Shown piece by piece: positions 32,845-41,419 of a DNA stretch of 64,000 nt. Position 1 is the stretch's first letter. Every line of letters starts with the position of its first letter. Made by a program: the position numbers and the translations under genes. Origin of the DNA: DASUXY01 sp036377675 (GTDB lineage Bacteria; Bacillota; Bacilli; Bacillales; Amphibacillaceae); the NCBI GenBank assembly GCA_036377675.1, contig DASUXY010000017.1, positions 62,001 through 126,000 on the forward strand, written 5' to 3'. The notes beneath the pieces are model-generated. The model was given only the letters and a program-made list of their open reading frames with translations, made no database searches and was not told the origin of the DNA.

Positions 32845-33414
32845 TTAATCTAAAGATTGCAACATTTCTTCCATGAGCTCATACGTCATTGGGCCTACTT
32901 TTCGTTCTTCTTGGACAATACCATCTGTACCGATAAAATATGTTGTAGGAACGACAAGTGCCATATATTCATCTCTCACTGCTAAATCTCGATCGAGCAA
33001 AACGGGAAACGTATATTCATGCTCTTCAATATAATCATTAACATCGCTCGCTTTTGATTCAGAACCCGTTAAATTAACAGCAATTATTTCTATCTCTTCA
33101 TGATGTTCTTCATAAAATTGCTGCATTTCAGGCATCTCTTTTTGACAAGGTGGACACCACGTTGCCCAAAAGTTCAGAATGACTTTTTTTCCTTTTAAAT
33201 CGGATAGTTTTGTAGTTTCACCATCTAATGTTTCTAATTCAAAATCAGGTGCTTGTTCACCGACCTTAATCCCTGCTTGCTCTTCGGAATGGTTAGGTGA
33301 ATTGGCTGTTTGTTCGTTCTGTTGTTTTTCTGATTCGTCATTAGGACCTAACGTATTAAATATAAAAATACCGATAAACAAAACTAAAATGGCAAATCCA
33401 ATCATTTTTTTCAA
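32845..33414 (-). CDS. TlpA/ResA-like membrane-anchored thiol-disulfide oxidoreductase
   Basis: The 189-aa protein has an N-terminal signal anchor (residues about 4-21), an acidic linker, and a thioredoxin-fold domain with GKKVILNFWATWCPPCQKEM; the CPPC active site faces the cell exterior. LTGSESKASDVNDYIEE and VVPTTYFIGTDGIV complete the TlpA pattern. ResA-like proteins reduce apocytochrome c or other extracytoplasmic thiols. B. subtilis has YneN at this place, which agrees. AAGGAGGTCG precedes ATG. Electron supply may come from the CcdA encoded 6 kb away, an inference. Confidence 0.9.
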   Translation of the reverse strand: MKKMIGFAILVLFIGIFIFNTLGPNDESEKQQNEQTANSPNHSEEQAGIKVGEQAPDFELETLDGETTKLSDLKGKKVILNFWATWCPPCQKEMPEMQQFYEEHHEEIEIIAVNLTGSESKASDVNDYIEEHEYTFPVLLDRDLAVRDEYMALVVPTTYFIGTDGIVQEERKVGPMTYELMEEMLQSLD

Positions 33415-33495
33415 TATAAACGACCTCCTTACATCATTTGAAAAAGTTCAATTCGATGAACTGTTGACGTTTAACATGCCTTCTTACATCCACTA

Positions 33496-33533
33496 TAAAA
33501 AAACCCCCTGCACAAATTCGCACAGGAGGTTTG
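33496..33533 (-). terminator. Terminator of aconitase gene
   Basis: AAACCTCCTGTGC pairs with GTGCAGGGGGTTT on the minus strand (three wobble pairs) and runs into seven T residues, 22 bases past the stop. Confidence 0.85.
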
Positions 33534-33554
33534 ATGGATCGATCAATCGGTCAC

Positions 33555-36263
33555 TTACGCTTCTAGTCGATCACGTAAGACCATCTGTAAAATACCACCA
33601 TGACGGTAATAATCGATTTCAACATCACTATCAAAGCGTGCAATGACATTGAATTCAGTTGTTTTGCCGTTTTCATCAACAGCTGTTACTTTAACAAGGT
33701 CATGAGGCTTAATATTTTCGTTAATATCAACTGTAAATGTTTCTTTACCAGTTAATCCTAACTTATCAGCGTTTTGCCCTTTTTCAAATTGTAGTGGAAG
33801 TACGCCCATCATAACAAGGTTTGAGCGGTGAATTCGCTCATAGCTTTCGGCAATAACAGTTTTAATGCCTAATAGGTTCGTTCCTTTCGCTGCCCAGTCA
33901 CGTGAAGAGCCCATTCCATAATCTTTACCAGCGATGACGACTAATCCAGTTCCATCTTCTTTATATTTCATCGCAGCATCGTAGATAGGCATAACTTCCT
34001 CTGTTGGCCAGTATGTCGTATACCCACCTTCGGTATCTGGTGCCAATAAGTTTCGGATACGGATGTTAGCGAATGTTCCACGCATCATCACTTCGTGGTT
34101 TCCACGGCGTGAACCATAAGAGTTAAAGTTACGCGGGGAAACACCTTTTTCCTGTAAATATTGACCTGCTGGCATTTCCATCGCAATCGCACCAGCTGGT
34201 GAAATGTGGTCAGTCGTTACAGAGTCACCAAATTTACCAATCGCACGTAGGCCTTCTAATGGCTCAACTGTTCCTGGCTCTTTAGATAAGCCTTCAAAGA
34301 ATGGTGGGTTTTGAATGTATGTTGAATCTTCATCCCACTCGAAAAGCGGTTCATCTGTTGTTTCAATCTCATTCCATTTTTCATTGGATTCAAAGACACT
34401 TTCATATTCTTTACGGAAGATTTCAGGTGTAACAACTTTTTCAACTTGCTCTTTAATCTCTTCCATCGTTGGCCAAATATCTTTTAAGTAGACAGGTTCG
34501 CCGTCTGCATCTGTACCTAGTGCATCTTTCGTTAAGTCAATATCAACTGTACCTGCTAGAGCATATGCAACAACGAGCGGTGGTGATGCTAAGTAGTTCG
34601 CAGTAACTAATGGATGAATTCGGCCTTCAAAGTTTCTGTTTCCAGATAATACGGATGAAGCAACAAGTTCATTTTTAGCAATTGCTTCTTCGATTTCTGG
34701 AAGAAGTGGCCCGGAGTTACCAATACAAGTAGTACATCCGTATCCAACTAAGTTAAATCCTAACTCGTTCATATAATTCATAAGTCCTGCATCTTCTAAA
34801 TAACGTGTAACAACTTTAGATCCAGGTGCAAGCGATGTTTTAACGTATGCTGGTACTTCCAGTCCTTTTTCGACTGCTTTTTTCGCAAGTAGTCCAGCTC
34901 CTAACATCACGTAAGGGTTAGACGTGTTTGTACATGAAGTGATAGCAGCGATTGCTATAGAACCAGTCTTCATTGTAGATGTACGACCATCTTTATGCTC
35001 AATCGTTACTTCTTTATCGAACTCTGATTTGTCTAATCCAAAACCTTGGTTTCCAGATGGAGCCGTAATCGCTTTTTTAAATTCGCTTTGCATCTTAGAT
35101 AAAGGAATTAAGTCTTGTGGACGTTTTGGTCCAGACAAGTTTGGCTCTAATTCTGATAAGTTAATTTCTACAACCTTAGTATATTCAGGATCTTCTAAAT
35201 CAGGTGAATACCAAAGATCGTTTGCTTTACAATATTGCTCGACGAGAGCGACTTGTTCTTCACTACGACCTGTTAGACGTAGATAGTCTAAAGCTTCTTC
35301 ATCAACCGGGAAAAATCCACATGTTGCACCATATTCAGGAGCCATGTTGGATATCGTTGCACGGTCAGCAAGCGGCATATCTTTTAAAGCCGGACCGAAA
35401 TATTCAACGAATTTTCCAACGACATTTTCCTCACGTAAAACTTGTGTTACTTTTAACGCCAAGTCTGTCGCTGTCGTTCCTTCTGGAAAACTTCCTGTAA
35501 ATTTAACACCAATGACTTCTGGTTGTGGGAAGTAAGATGGTTGTCCAAGCATTCCAGCTTCTGCTTCAATTCCACCGACACCCCATCCGAGTACTCCTAA
35601 ACCGTTAATCATAGTTGTATGAGAGTCTGTACCTACTAATGTGTCAGGGAAAGCAACTCTTTCACCATTTTCATCTTCTACTCCGTGTACAACATCAGCA
35701 AGGTACTCAAGGTTTACTTGGTGTACAATGCCAGTTGCTGGTGGTACAGCACGGTAGTTATCAAATGCTTTTTGTGCCCAATGTAAAAATTCATATCGCT
35801 CAGCATTACGCTCAAACTCTAATTCCATGTTTGCTTGTAATGCATTTGCTGTTCCGTACTCATCAACTTGTACAGAGTGGTCAATAACGAGGTCAACCGG
35901 AACTTCTGGGTTGATCTTATCAGGTTCTCCACCCATATCTACCATTGCTTTACGCAATGAAGCAAGGTCAACAACTGCAGGTACTCCCGTAAAGTCTTGT
36001 AAAATAACGCGGGATGGTTTGAATGGTACGTCGACCTTGTCTTCTGTTTTCCCCCAATTTGCCAATGCTTTAACATGCTCATCTGTAATCACACGGCCAT
36101 CGTGTTGACGGACAAGTGATTCAAGTAGAACACGAATGGAAAATGGCAAACGTGAAATATTACCAATGCCAGCTTCTTCTAATGCTTTTAAATGATAGTA
36201 GTTGTACGTTTTACCGTTTAAATCAAAACTCTTCTTTGCATTGAATGAGTTCTTTGCTCCCAT
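33555..36263 (-). CDS. acnA: Aconitate hydratase A (aconitase)
   Basis: The 902-aa [4Fe-4S] enzyme interconverts citrate and isocitrate in the TCA cycle; in Bacillus it also binds RNA. Visible: ILQDFTGVPAVVDLASLR, DLVIDHSVQVD, GTDSHTTMINGLGVLGWGVG, SCTNTSNPYVMLGAGLLAKK and GCTTCIGNSGPL (cluster cysteines), and GKDYGMGSSRDWAAKG in the swivel domain. ATG 36263 follows GAAAGGGG; the frame opens seven codons earlier without a site. A structured region precedes it. Position next to tlp/yneN is as for B. subtilis citB, although sspO, sspP and cotM are absent. Confidence 0.96.
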   Translation of the reverse strand: MGAKNSFNAKKSFDLNGKTYNYYHLKALEEAGIGNISRLPFSIRVLLESLVRQHDGRVITDEHVKALANWGKTEDKVDVPFKPSRVILQDFTGVPAVVDLASLRKAMVDMGGEPDKINPEVPVDLVIDHSVQVDEYGTANALQANMELEFERNAERYEFLHWAQKAFDNYRAVPPATGIVHQVNLEYLADVVHGVEDENGERVAFPDTLVGTDSHTTMINGLGVLGWGVGGIEAEAGMLGQPSYFPQPEVIGVKFTGSFPEGTTATDLALKVTQVLREENVVGKFVEYFGPALKDMPLADRATISNMAPEYGATCGFFPVDEEALDYLRLTGRSEEQVALVEQYCKANDLWYSPDLEDPEYTKVVEINLSELEPNLSGPKRPQDLIPLSKMQSEFKKAITAPSGNQGFGLDKSEFDKEVTIEHKDGRTSTMKTGSIAIAAITSCTNTSNPYVMLGAGLLAKKAVEKGLEVPAYVKTSLAPGSKVVTRYLEDAGLMNYMNELGFNLVGYGCTTCIGNSGPLLPEIEEAIAKNELVASSVLSGNRNFEGRIHPLVTANYLASPPLVVAYALAGTVDIDLTKDALGTDADGEPVYLKDIWPTMEEIKEQVEKVVTPEIFRKEYESVFESNEKWNEIETTDEPLFEWDEDSTYIQNPPFFEGLSKEPGTVEPLEGLRAIGKFGDSVTTDHISPAGAIAMEMPAGQYLQEKGVSPRNFNSYGSRRGNHEVMMRGTFANIRIRNLLAPDTEGGYTTYWPTEEVMPIYDAAMKYKEDGTGLVVIAGKDYGMGSSRDWAAKGTNLLGIKTVIAESYERIHRSNLVMMGVLPLQFEKGQNADKLGLTGKETFTVDINENIKPHDLVKVTAVDENGKTTEFNVIARFDSDVEIDYYRHGGILQMVLRDRLEA

Positions 36264-36336
36264 ATCGATTGTAGCCCCTTTCAATTTTGATTATTTATTA
36301 CTTTCCTCGTGTTTGGAACTTTTGAAAGGAAAGCAA

Positions 36337-36395
36337 GAGCCTTGTTTCCGATATATTGATTATCGGTCATAAATAGACATATGACTACAAGGTTC
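36337..36395 (-). promoter_or_regulatory. Candidate three-way-junction RNA in the aconitase leader
   Basis: Read on the minus strand, CCTTGT (36392-36387) closes with ACAAGG (36345-36340). Inside are two adjacent hairpins with no bases between them: TCATA/TATGA and CCGATA/TATCGG. Their loops carry TATT and AATA, which are complementary. A reasonable -10 (TATAGT at about 36401-36406) lies just upstream, so the element would be at the very 5' end of the acnA mRNA, about 75 nt before the start codon. No known riboswitch consensus is matched. Confidence 0.4.
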
Positions 36396-36424
36396 CTCAT
36401 CCACTATATATCTTAAATGATAAA

Positions 36425-36452
36425 CGGGCATAAAACAAATGTTTCATGCCCG
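36425..36452 (-). terminator. Hairpin downstream of the histidine kinase gene
   Basis: CGGGCATAAAAC and GTTTCATGCCCG pair with one wobble around a four-base loop. A modest T-rich run follows on the minus strand. It lies 95 bases past the kinase stop and before the acnA promoter. Confidence 0.7.
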
Positions 36453-36547
36453 CAGAGCTATATTAATATTTTATTTAAAGCAATAGCTTATTTTTATACG
36501 TTTATTCAGTTTAATAAATAGTAAATTATAAAGACGATGACATCTCT

Positions 36548-37681
36548 TTAACGATGAGCTGAAAATATAACATTGAATGTACTGCCTTTTGTTTCATTTT
36601 GTTTAATCTCTAAAGTGGCTCCGTGGCGATTTAATATTTGTTTGGTAATCATTAAACCGAGGCCCGTTCCATCTGGTTTCGTTGTAAAGAATGGTTCGTC
36701 AAGCTTATGAATTGTTTCGATTGGAATCCCGACACCTTCATCGATAATTTGAATGATGATTTCTTCATCCGTTTCTTTGGCATTAATCGTAACCGTTCCA
36801 GGGGCATCCATTGCTTCAATTGCGTTTTTTACGAGATTAATAAATACCTGTTTAATTTGTGAACGATCGCAATATACATATTTTTCTGGATAATCTGCGT
36901 GTACAATTGTAATACCTTTTAAATTCGCTTCCGGTTGTAATAAAGTGACGACATCATCAATCATCGGTTGGATTCGTTCGATTTGTTGATGGTCCGTTAA
37001 TGGTTTAGAAACAAATAACAATTCTGTCGTTATCTTTTCCATCTTCTCAATTTCATCGGATATGATGCGATAATAAGCGTCCTTGCGACGAACATCGGCT
37101 TGTAACAATTGAAGAAATCCTTTGATCGACGTTAATGGGTTGCGAATTTCGTGGGCAACACCTGCTGCTAGTTGACCCGCGACGGACATTTTTTCTGAGC
37201 GAATCATCATTTCTTCAACTTCTTTTTTATATGTAATATCCTTTATAATAGAAATGAAATAGATGTGATCCTCATCTTGTAATTTCTTAATCGTACACTC
37301 ACACCAAATCAATCGGCTCTCACGATGACGAATATGGAGGGTGAATAATTGCTTTTTATCAATACTCTCATCATAATGTTCATCAATATATAAAGCTTCA
37401 TCTTTTGAGACGAACTCTTTCCAATAAACTCCCGCTAAGGAAGCAATATCATAACCGAACACTTGCTCAACAGATTTAGAAATAAAGAGCAGTTTCCCTT
37501 GTTCACTCCACAGTGCTATAACATCTTGGTATGTATCTCCAATCCATTCAAGTACTTCGTTAGGTAATGATGATAAATTTGAAGCTGGATCTTTCGATGA
37601 TTGCTTTGAATCCAGATTATTATGGTCAGGTGAGAGATCTTGATGAATCATCTGTACATTTACTATTTTTCCATCCATCAT
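36548..37681 (-). CDS. PAS-domain sensor histidine kinase (sporulation-kinase type)
   Basis: The 377-aa protein has no membrane helix. It contains one PAS domain (about residues 45-150; SVEQVFGYDIASLAGVYWKE), a HisKA domain with the phospho-acceptor in GVAHEIRNPLTSIKGFLQLL (His177) and an ATPase domain with NLVKNAIEAMD, DEGVGIP, FFTTKPDGTGLGLMI. No response regulator gene is adjacent, which together with the H-box suggests an orphan kinase feeding the Spo0 phosphorelay, like KinA/KinE. That role is inference. AAAGGGGCGAAA precedes ATG ATG. It separates aconitase from the DUF2621 gene. Confidence 0.88.
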   Translation of the reverse strand: MMDGKIVNVQMIHQDLSPDHNNLDSKQSSKDPASNLSSLPNEVLEWIGDTYQDVIALWSEQGKLLFISKSVEQVFGYDIASLAGVYWKEFVSKDEALYIDEHYDESIDKKQLFTLHIRHRESRLIWCECTIKKLQDEDHIYFISIIKDITYKKEVEEMMIRSEKMSVAGQLAAGVAHEIRNPLTSIKGFLQLLQADVRRKDAYYRIISDEIEKMEKITTELLFVSKPLTDHQQIERIQPMIDDVVTLLQPEANLKGITIVHADYPEKYVYCDRSQIKQVFINLVKNAIEAMDAPGTVTINAKETDEEIIIQIIDEGVGIPIETIHKLDEPFFTTKPDGTGLGLMITKQILNRHGATLEIKQNETKGSTFNVIFSAHR

Positions 37682-37921
37682 TTTCGCCCCTTTTTCCCAA
37701 AATCCAACAAAATCGTATGTTCTCTATCATCATATGTAACTTATCCGTAAATATGAAACTTGTTTATATGCAGTAAACTGTTTATAATTATATTAGCATA
37801 CAATACGTATAAACGTTATAGGTAGATAGGACTGTATGAACAGTTTCTTCATGCAATCGACTGCATCTTATCAACAACAAAGTGTTATTACTTAAGATTT
37901 CAATATAAATTGGGTGATACA

Positions 37922-38404
37922 GTGTCAATATTAATGGACTATTTTATCGTTTTTTGGGGGTTCCTTTTACTCGGAACGATGGCAATTGGTGGATTTTTCA
38001 TGTTTCGTAAGTTTTTAAAAAAACTTCCAAAAGAAGACGGGAAGTCGATGATGGATTGGGAAGTTTATTATATGGAAAAAACGAAACATATGTGGGAAAA
38101 GGAAGAAAAAGAATTACTAGAAGAGCTGATTTCTCCTGTTCCAAAGTTGTTTCGAGACGTTGCTAGACATTCCATTGCGAGTAAAATTGGTGAAGTCGCC
38201 TTAGAAAAAAATGAATCAAAAATAACGAGGGAAACATTGATCCAAGGATACATCATCGCAACGCCTAAAAGAGATCATCGGTTTTTACGGAAAAAATTAA
38301 AACAACTAAATATCGATATTACGCCATATGAACAATTTTTCAAATTATCTTCTGATGATTACGCAAATCATTGGGAAAAACGTTATAAAAAAGATCTAAA
38401 GTAA
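37922..38404 (+). CDS. yneK: DUF2621 protein (YneK-like)
   Basis: The ~160-aa protein has one N-terminal membrane helix (about residues 7-27), then a soluble domain with MMDWEVYYMEKTKHMWEKEE, SPVPKLFRDVARHSIASKIG and a C-terminal block KITRETLIQGYIIATPKRDH. This is DUF2621, typified by B. subtilis YneK, whose second half resembles a small helical domain seen in protochlorophyllide-reductase-related proteins. Function unknown. The start is uncertain: GTG 37922 follows GGTGAT; TTG 37910 and ATG 37934 are alternatives. It is divergent from the kinase and convergent with ccdC. Confidence 0.85.
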   Translation: MSILMDYFIVFWGFLLLGTMAIGGFFMFRKFLKKLPKEDGKSMMDWEVYYMEKTKHMWEKEEKELLEELISPVPKLFRDVARHSIASKIGEVALEKNESKITRETLIQGYIIATPKRDHRFLRKKLKQLNIDITPYEQFFKLSSDDYANHWEKRYKKDLK

Positions 38405-38433
38405 AAAGCACCTATCATTGTTAGGTGCTTTTT
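38403..38433. terminator. Bidirectional terminator
   Basis: AAAAAGCACCTA and TAGGTGCTTTTT form a perfect 12-bp stem between the convergent yneK and ccdC genes, with A and T tracts on both sides. It overlaps the last codons of both. Confidence 0.9.
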
Positions 38434-38918
38434 ACTTTAGAATGCAGCTGTTTTTCAATCTTTTTAAATTTATAAAGCATTGCTAATCTCCACGTAACAA
38501 TCATGCCAAAAGCTAGCAAAAAGAACATACCACTCGTTTCGCCGAGCGATATCGTCCTCCCCATAACAACTTTTGCAATTAAGCGGATGATTAATAAGCC
38601 AAATAAAATAAACACAAATGATTTCGATGCTTTTAAATAAATTTTTCCGTTGCGAATTTCAAACCTTGACGTTTTAATGAGAAATATAGAAAAAATCATT
38701 CCGATGAGCAAAGCTTCAAAGACTTGACTCCACTCAACACGAAAATAAGGAAAGATAAACATAAGCGCTCCTGTACTCATAAAAAGAGGTGGTAAAATTA
38801 TTTGTTTCACGCTCGTTGGTCTTTCAGCTACTTTCAATCGGATGATATTCATCGTAACGGCCATAAATAACGCTACAACTGTACTTGCAATGACCCAAAA
38901 CACAATTAAACCCCACAC
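38421..38918 (-). CDS. ccdC: CcdC-family membrane protein (cytochrome c maturation locus)
   Basis: The 165-aa protein has about five membrane helices and the CcdC/YneJ pattern: ERPTSVKQIILPPLFMSTGA, LMFIFPYFRV and SLGETSGMFFLLAFGMIVTW. In B. subtilis yneJ (ccdC) follows ccdA and yneI; loss of ccdC there does not block cytochrome c formation, so the function is unsettled. Here ccdA is upstream on the same strand, but mrpB lies between and the CheY-like yneI is absent. Confidence 0.88.
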   Translation of the reverse strand: MWGLIVFWVIASTVVALFMAVTMNIIRLKVAERPTSVKQIILPPLFMSTGALMFIFPYFRVEWSQVFEALLIGMIFSIFLIKTSRFEIRNGKIYLKASKSFVFILFGLLIIRLIAKVVMGRTISLGETSGMFFLLAFGMIVTWRLAMLYKFKKIEKQLHSKVKST

Positions 38919-39048
38919 TTTCCACTCGAACGATTCATACGTACACAGTCATAAACGAATATAAGACGAATCGATTCGCAAGATGAATTGTCTGTACCGA
39001 TTCCATGTAATCATAATTACCAATGTAAACATAACTAACATAATCGAT

Positions 39049-39474
39049 TTATCGGTCGTGTGCGATATTTAAAATAATGGTAATCGTTGCTCCTAACACG
39101 GTAAAATATACTCCTAAATCAAAGATCATTGCCGTAGCTAATTCAACATTTCCTATAATAGGAATGTAAACCTCTCCAAACGTATGCGTTAAAAAAGGGA
39201 CATTAAAAAAGAAAGAACCTAGTCCTGTAAGGATTGCTAATAATAAACCGATTGGAATTAAAGTGCGAAAGCTAAATGGCAAAACCTTATCGATTACATC
39301 CGTTCCATATGCCATATACATTAAAATGACGGCAGCTGATGTCACTAGACCGCCAACAAATCCACCGCCAGGAGAATTATGACCTGCCAACAATAAGTAG
39401 ATTGCAAAACCTAACAATATAAAGGCAATTAAACTTGTCGTTGTTCGCAAAATAAGATTGTTCGTTCGATACAT
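39049..39474 (-). CDS. mrpB: Orphan Na+/H+ antiporter subunit B (MrpB/MnhB-like)
   Basis: The 141-aa protein has four membrane helices and the MnhB signature: LLAGHNSPGGGFVGGLVTSA in the first half and NVELATAMIFDLGVYFTVLG at the end. It is full-length for MrpB. The Mrp antiporter normally needs seven subunits encoded together (mrpA-G); none of the other six is here. It lies between ccdA and ccdC in the same direction, so it may be transcribed with ccdA. A GAAGGGG site precedes ATG. Whether it works alone or with a distant mrp operon is unknown. Confidence 0.9.
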   Translation of the reverse strand: MYRTNNLILRTTTSLIAFILLGFAIYLLLAGHNSPGGGFVGGLVTSAAVILMYMAYGTDVIDKVLPFSFRTLIPIGLLLAILTGLGSFFFNVPFLTHTFGEVYIPIIGNVELATAMIFDLGVYFTVLGATITIILNIAHDR

Positions 39475-39541
39475 GCGATTGAACCCCTTCTTTTTACAAC
39501 ATATACAATCATATCATAGTATAAACACGACATAAAATCTA

Positions 39542-40246
39542 TTAAAAACCGCTAAATTCAAACAAATTCGCTAAATACGACGTCAACTTCGTCATCCAAT
39601 CAAAAAACAGTGCAATACCAACTAAAATCATAATATAGCCACCTATTTTAACTAAAAGAGCGCTGTTTTTTCGAATCCACTTCATTTGACCGATGAAAAA
39701 AGAGAGAACTAAAAATGGAATCGAAAAGCCTAACACGTAACTGATCATCATAATCATCCCGAGCTGTGGTTCTGTGGCAGCCAAAGTTAACACAATTGCT
39801 AAAATCGGACCTGTACACGGAGTCCACCCAGCTGAAAAAGCCATTCCAATAATAAATGATCCAAAATAACCTGCAGGTCGATTTTTAAAAGAAACTTTAC
39901 GATCTTTCATTAAAAATTCAAAGTTAAACACACCAATGATTACTAAACCGAAGAAAATAATTAAAATGGCTCCGATTTGACGGATGACATCTTGATACGC
40001 CAGTAAAAAATCAGAGATAAATGAACCGACAAACCCTAGCATAATAAATATCGTTGAAAAACCGAGTAAAAAGAAAATCGTATGCAAAATACTCTTTCGA
40101 TTGAGCATTTGGTTATCATCTTTTAATTCACTTACGCTCATGCCCGTTATATACGATAAAAATGCCGGGAATAGTGGCAACACACACGGTGATATAAATG
40201 ATAAAAAGCCTGCACCAAACGCTATAAAAATATTGATTTCAGACAT
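39542..40246 (-). CDS. ccdA: Cytochrome c biogenesis protein CcdA
   Basis: The 234-aa protein with six membrane helices passes reducing equivalents from cytoplasmic thioredoxin to extracytoplasmic thiol proteins such as ResA and StoA. The two conserved cysteines lie in FLSFISPCVLPLFPAFLSYI and AFSAGWTPCTGPILAIVLT. It supports cytochrome c maturation and spore formation in B. subtilis. AGGAGGCC leads to the ATG. The TlpA-like protein at 32.8-33.4 kb is a plausible client. Confidence 0.94.
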   Translation of the reverse strand: MSEINIFIAFGAGFLSFISPCVLPLFPAFLSYITGMSVSELKDDNQMLNRKSILHTIFFLLGFSTIFIMLGFVGSFISDFLLAYQDVIRQIGAILIIFFGLVIIGVFNFEFLMKDRKVSFKNRPAGYFGSFIIGMAFSAGWTPCTGPILAIVLTLAATEPQLGMIMMISYVLGFSIPFLVLSFFIGQMKWIRKNSALLVKIGGYIMILVGIALFFDWMTKLTSYLANLFEFSGF

Positions 40247-40421
40247 TGTAAGCCATAGGCCTCCTCTATATACACTTATTCTCTATTGTAACAAAGTTAC
40301 ATTGAGCGCCAAAGGGATATATTTGACAAAGAATCAACTTTTTTAATCGCTGAATGGTGATCGTTGAGTGTTAGAGTGACTATGGAATGAAGTGATGTAA
40401 TCCGCCCTTGCATATGTAGCA

Positions 40422-40466
40422 AAAAACCACTTTCTCTCATTTCGAGAACGAGAGAAAGTGGTTTTT
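40422..40466 (-). terminator. Terminator of yneF
   Basis: AAAAACCACTTTCTCTC and GAGAGAAAGTGGTTTTT form a 17-bp perfect stem with T residues after it on the minus strand. The rest of 40247-40506 shows no gene. Confidence 0.9.
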
Positions 40467-40506
40467 ATGTAAAAGTCAATCCCAACAAACGATATGTACG
40501 TTATTC

Positions 40507-40728
40507 CTACTTATCCATCTGGCTATTCATCGCACGCATCATTTGATTAATTTTTTTCTTCGAAGGTTTTTGACCCATTTGCATCATTAAAGCTCGAAGC
40601 ATTTGTTCGTTAATTGGTGGATTCTTTTTCAAGTAGTTCATCATGTATTTTCTCGCGATAAAAAAACCTAGCGCAACACCAGCTAAGAGCGCTGCTAAGG
40701 CAATTAATACAACCCATATTGCACTCAT
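40507..40728 (-). CDS. yneF: YneF family (UPF0154) membrane protein
   Basis: The 73-aa protein is a UPF0154 member: an N-terminal membrane helix with AALLAGVALGFFIARKYMMN, then NPPINEQMLRALMMQMGQKP and a basic end. Function unknown. ATG 40728 has AGGAGG eight bases upstream; the TTG one codon earlier is less likely. It lies between sirA and ccdA as in B. subtilis. Confidence 0.93.
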   Translation of the reverse strand: MSAIWVVLIALAALLAGVALGFFIARKYMMNYLKKNPPINEQMLRALMMQMGQKPSKKKINQMMRAMNSQMDK

Positions 40729-40771
40729 CAAAATTTCCTCCTTCTAGTTGTCTCTTCTACAGTATAGTCGA

Positions 40772-41233
40772 TTAATTATAGGAATACAATACTTGCTCTT
40801 TTTTTATGAAAGGCAACTTTTCACGAATCGGTTCCATCCAACCATAATCATTCATTTCTTCCCCAACGATAAACAAATAAGGATAGAGTGATCTCAATGG
40901 AGGGAATAATAGAGCTTCTGCATCATGAATGGATTCACAAAGAAATCGTAACTTCTTTTCGGACAGATGTAAAGCGATGTGGTGGTTTTTACAATATATT
41001 TCTAGTTGATAATCATTGATTTTATTGAAGTTATTTTTATTCAAATAGTCATTTTTAATGTGGGAGAAAAAGGCTTTAGGAAAGCGATTCGTAATATAGG
41101 CAAATTGCCGAGCTAAGTCATCGCGGGTAGGATCATTTTCATAGGCTTTAATAAATCTACATAAAATATCAGCTCTATAAAAATAGTGTTCAGCAAACTC
41201 CTTTTTAATTAAATATGCATCATATACTTTCAC
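40772..41233 (-). CDS. sirA: Sporulation inhibitor of replication SirA
   Basis: The 153-aa protein corresponds to YneE/SirA, which binds DnaA domain I and stops new rounds of replication when sporulation starts under Spo0A control. Visible family features are YDAYLIKKEFAEHYFYRADI at the N-terminus, RQFAYITNRFP, and the helical KKLRFLCESIHDAEALLFPP. GTG 41233 is chosen since GGAGGAG lies five bases upstream; the ORF opens further up without a ribosome site. Gene order tkt-sirA-yneF matches B. subtilis. Sequence conservation in this family is low, so the position adds much of the confidence. Confidence 0.85.
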   Translation of the reverse strand: MKVYDAYLIKKEFAEHYFYRADILCRFIKAYENDPTRDDLARQFAYITNRFPKAFFSHIKNDYLNKNNFNKINDYQLEIYCKNHHIALHLSEKKLRFLCESIHDAEALLFPPLRSLYPYLFIVGEEMNDYGWMEPIREKLPFIKKEQVLYSYN

Positions 41234-41382
41234 AACATCTCCTCCATTTTCCGCTTTTTTATAGTATACATGACGCCCGCTGAAAAGCATGTCATATCGT
41301 GTTAAGAATAGACACTAGTTTTGTCGGAGGATCGATGATGTGATTCAAACATATTTCCTAACTGCTTATTTCGCTTAAGAAA

Positions 41383-41415
41383 AACAGCAGGTGACCGTTT
41401 AGCTGGTCACCTGTT
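41383..41415 (-). terminator. Terminator of tkt
   Basis: AACAGCAGGTGACC and GGTCACCTGTT pair over at least ten bases, with a T run following on the minus strand, five bases past the stop. Confidence 0.88.
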
Positions 41416-41419
41416 GATG

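Noticed and set aside
36337..36395. Purine riboswitch before acnA
   Set aside because: The three-helix layout is similar, but the conserved junction bases and loop sequences of the purine class are not present.
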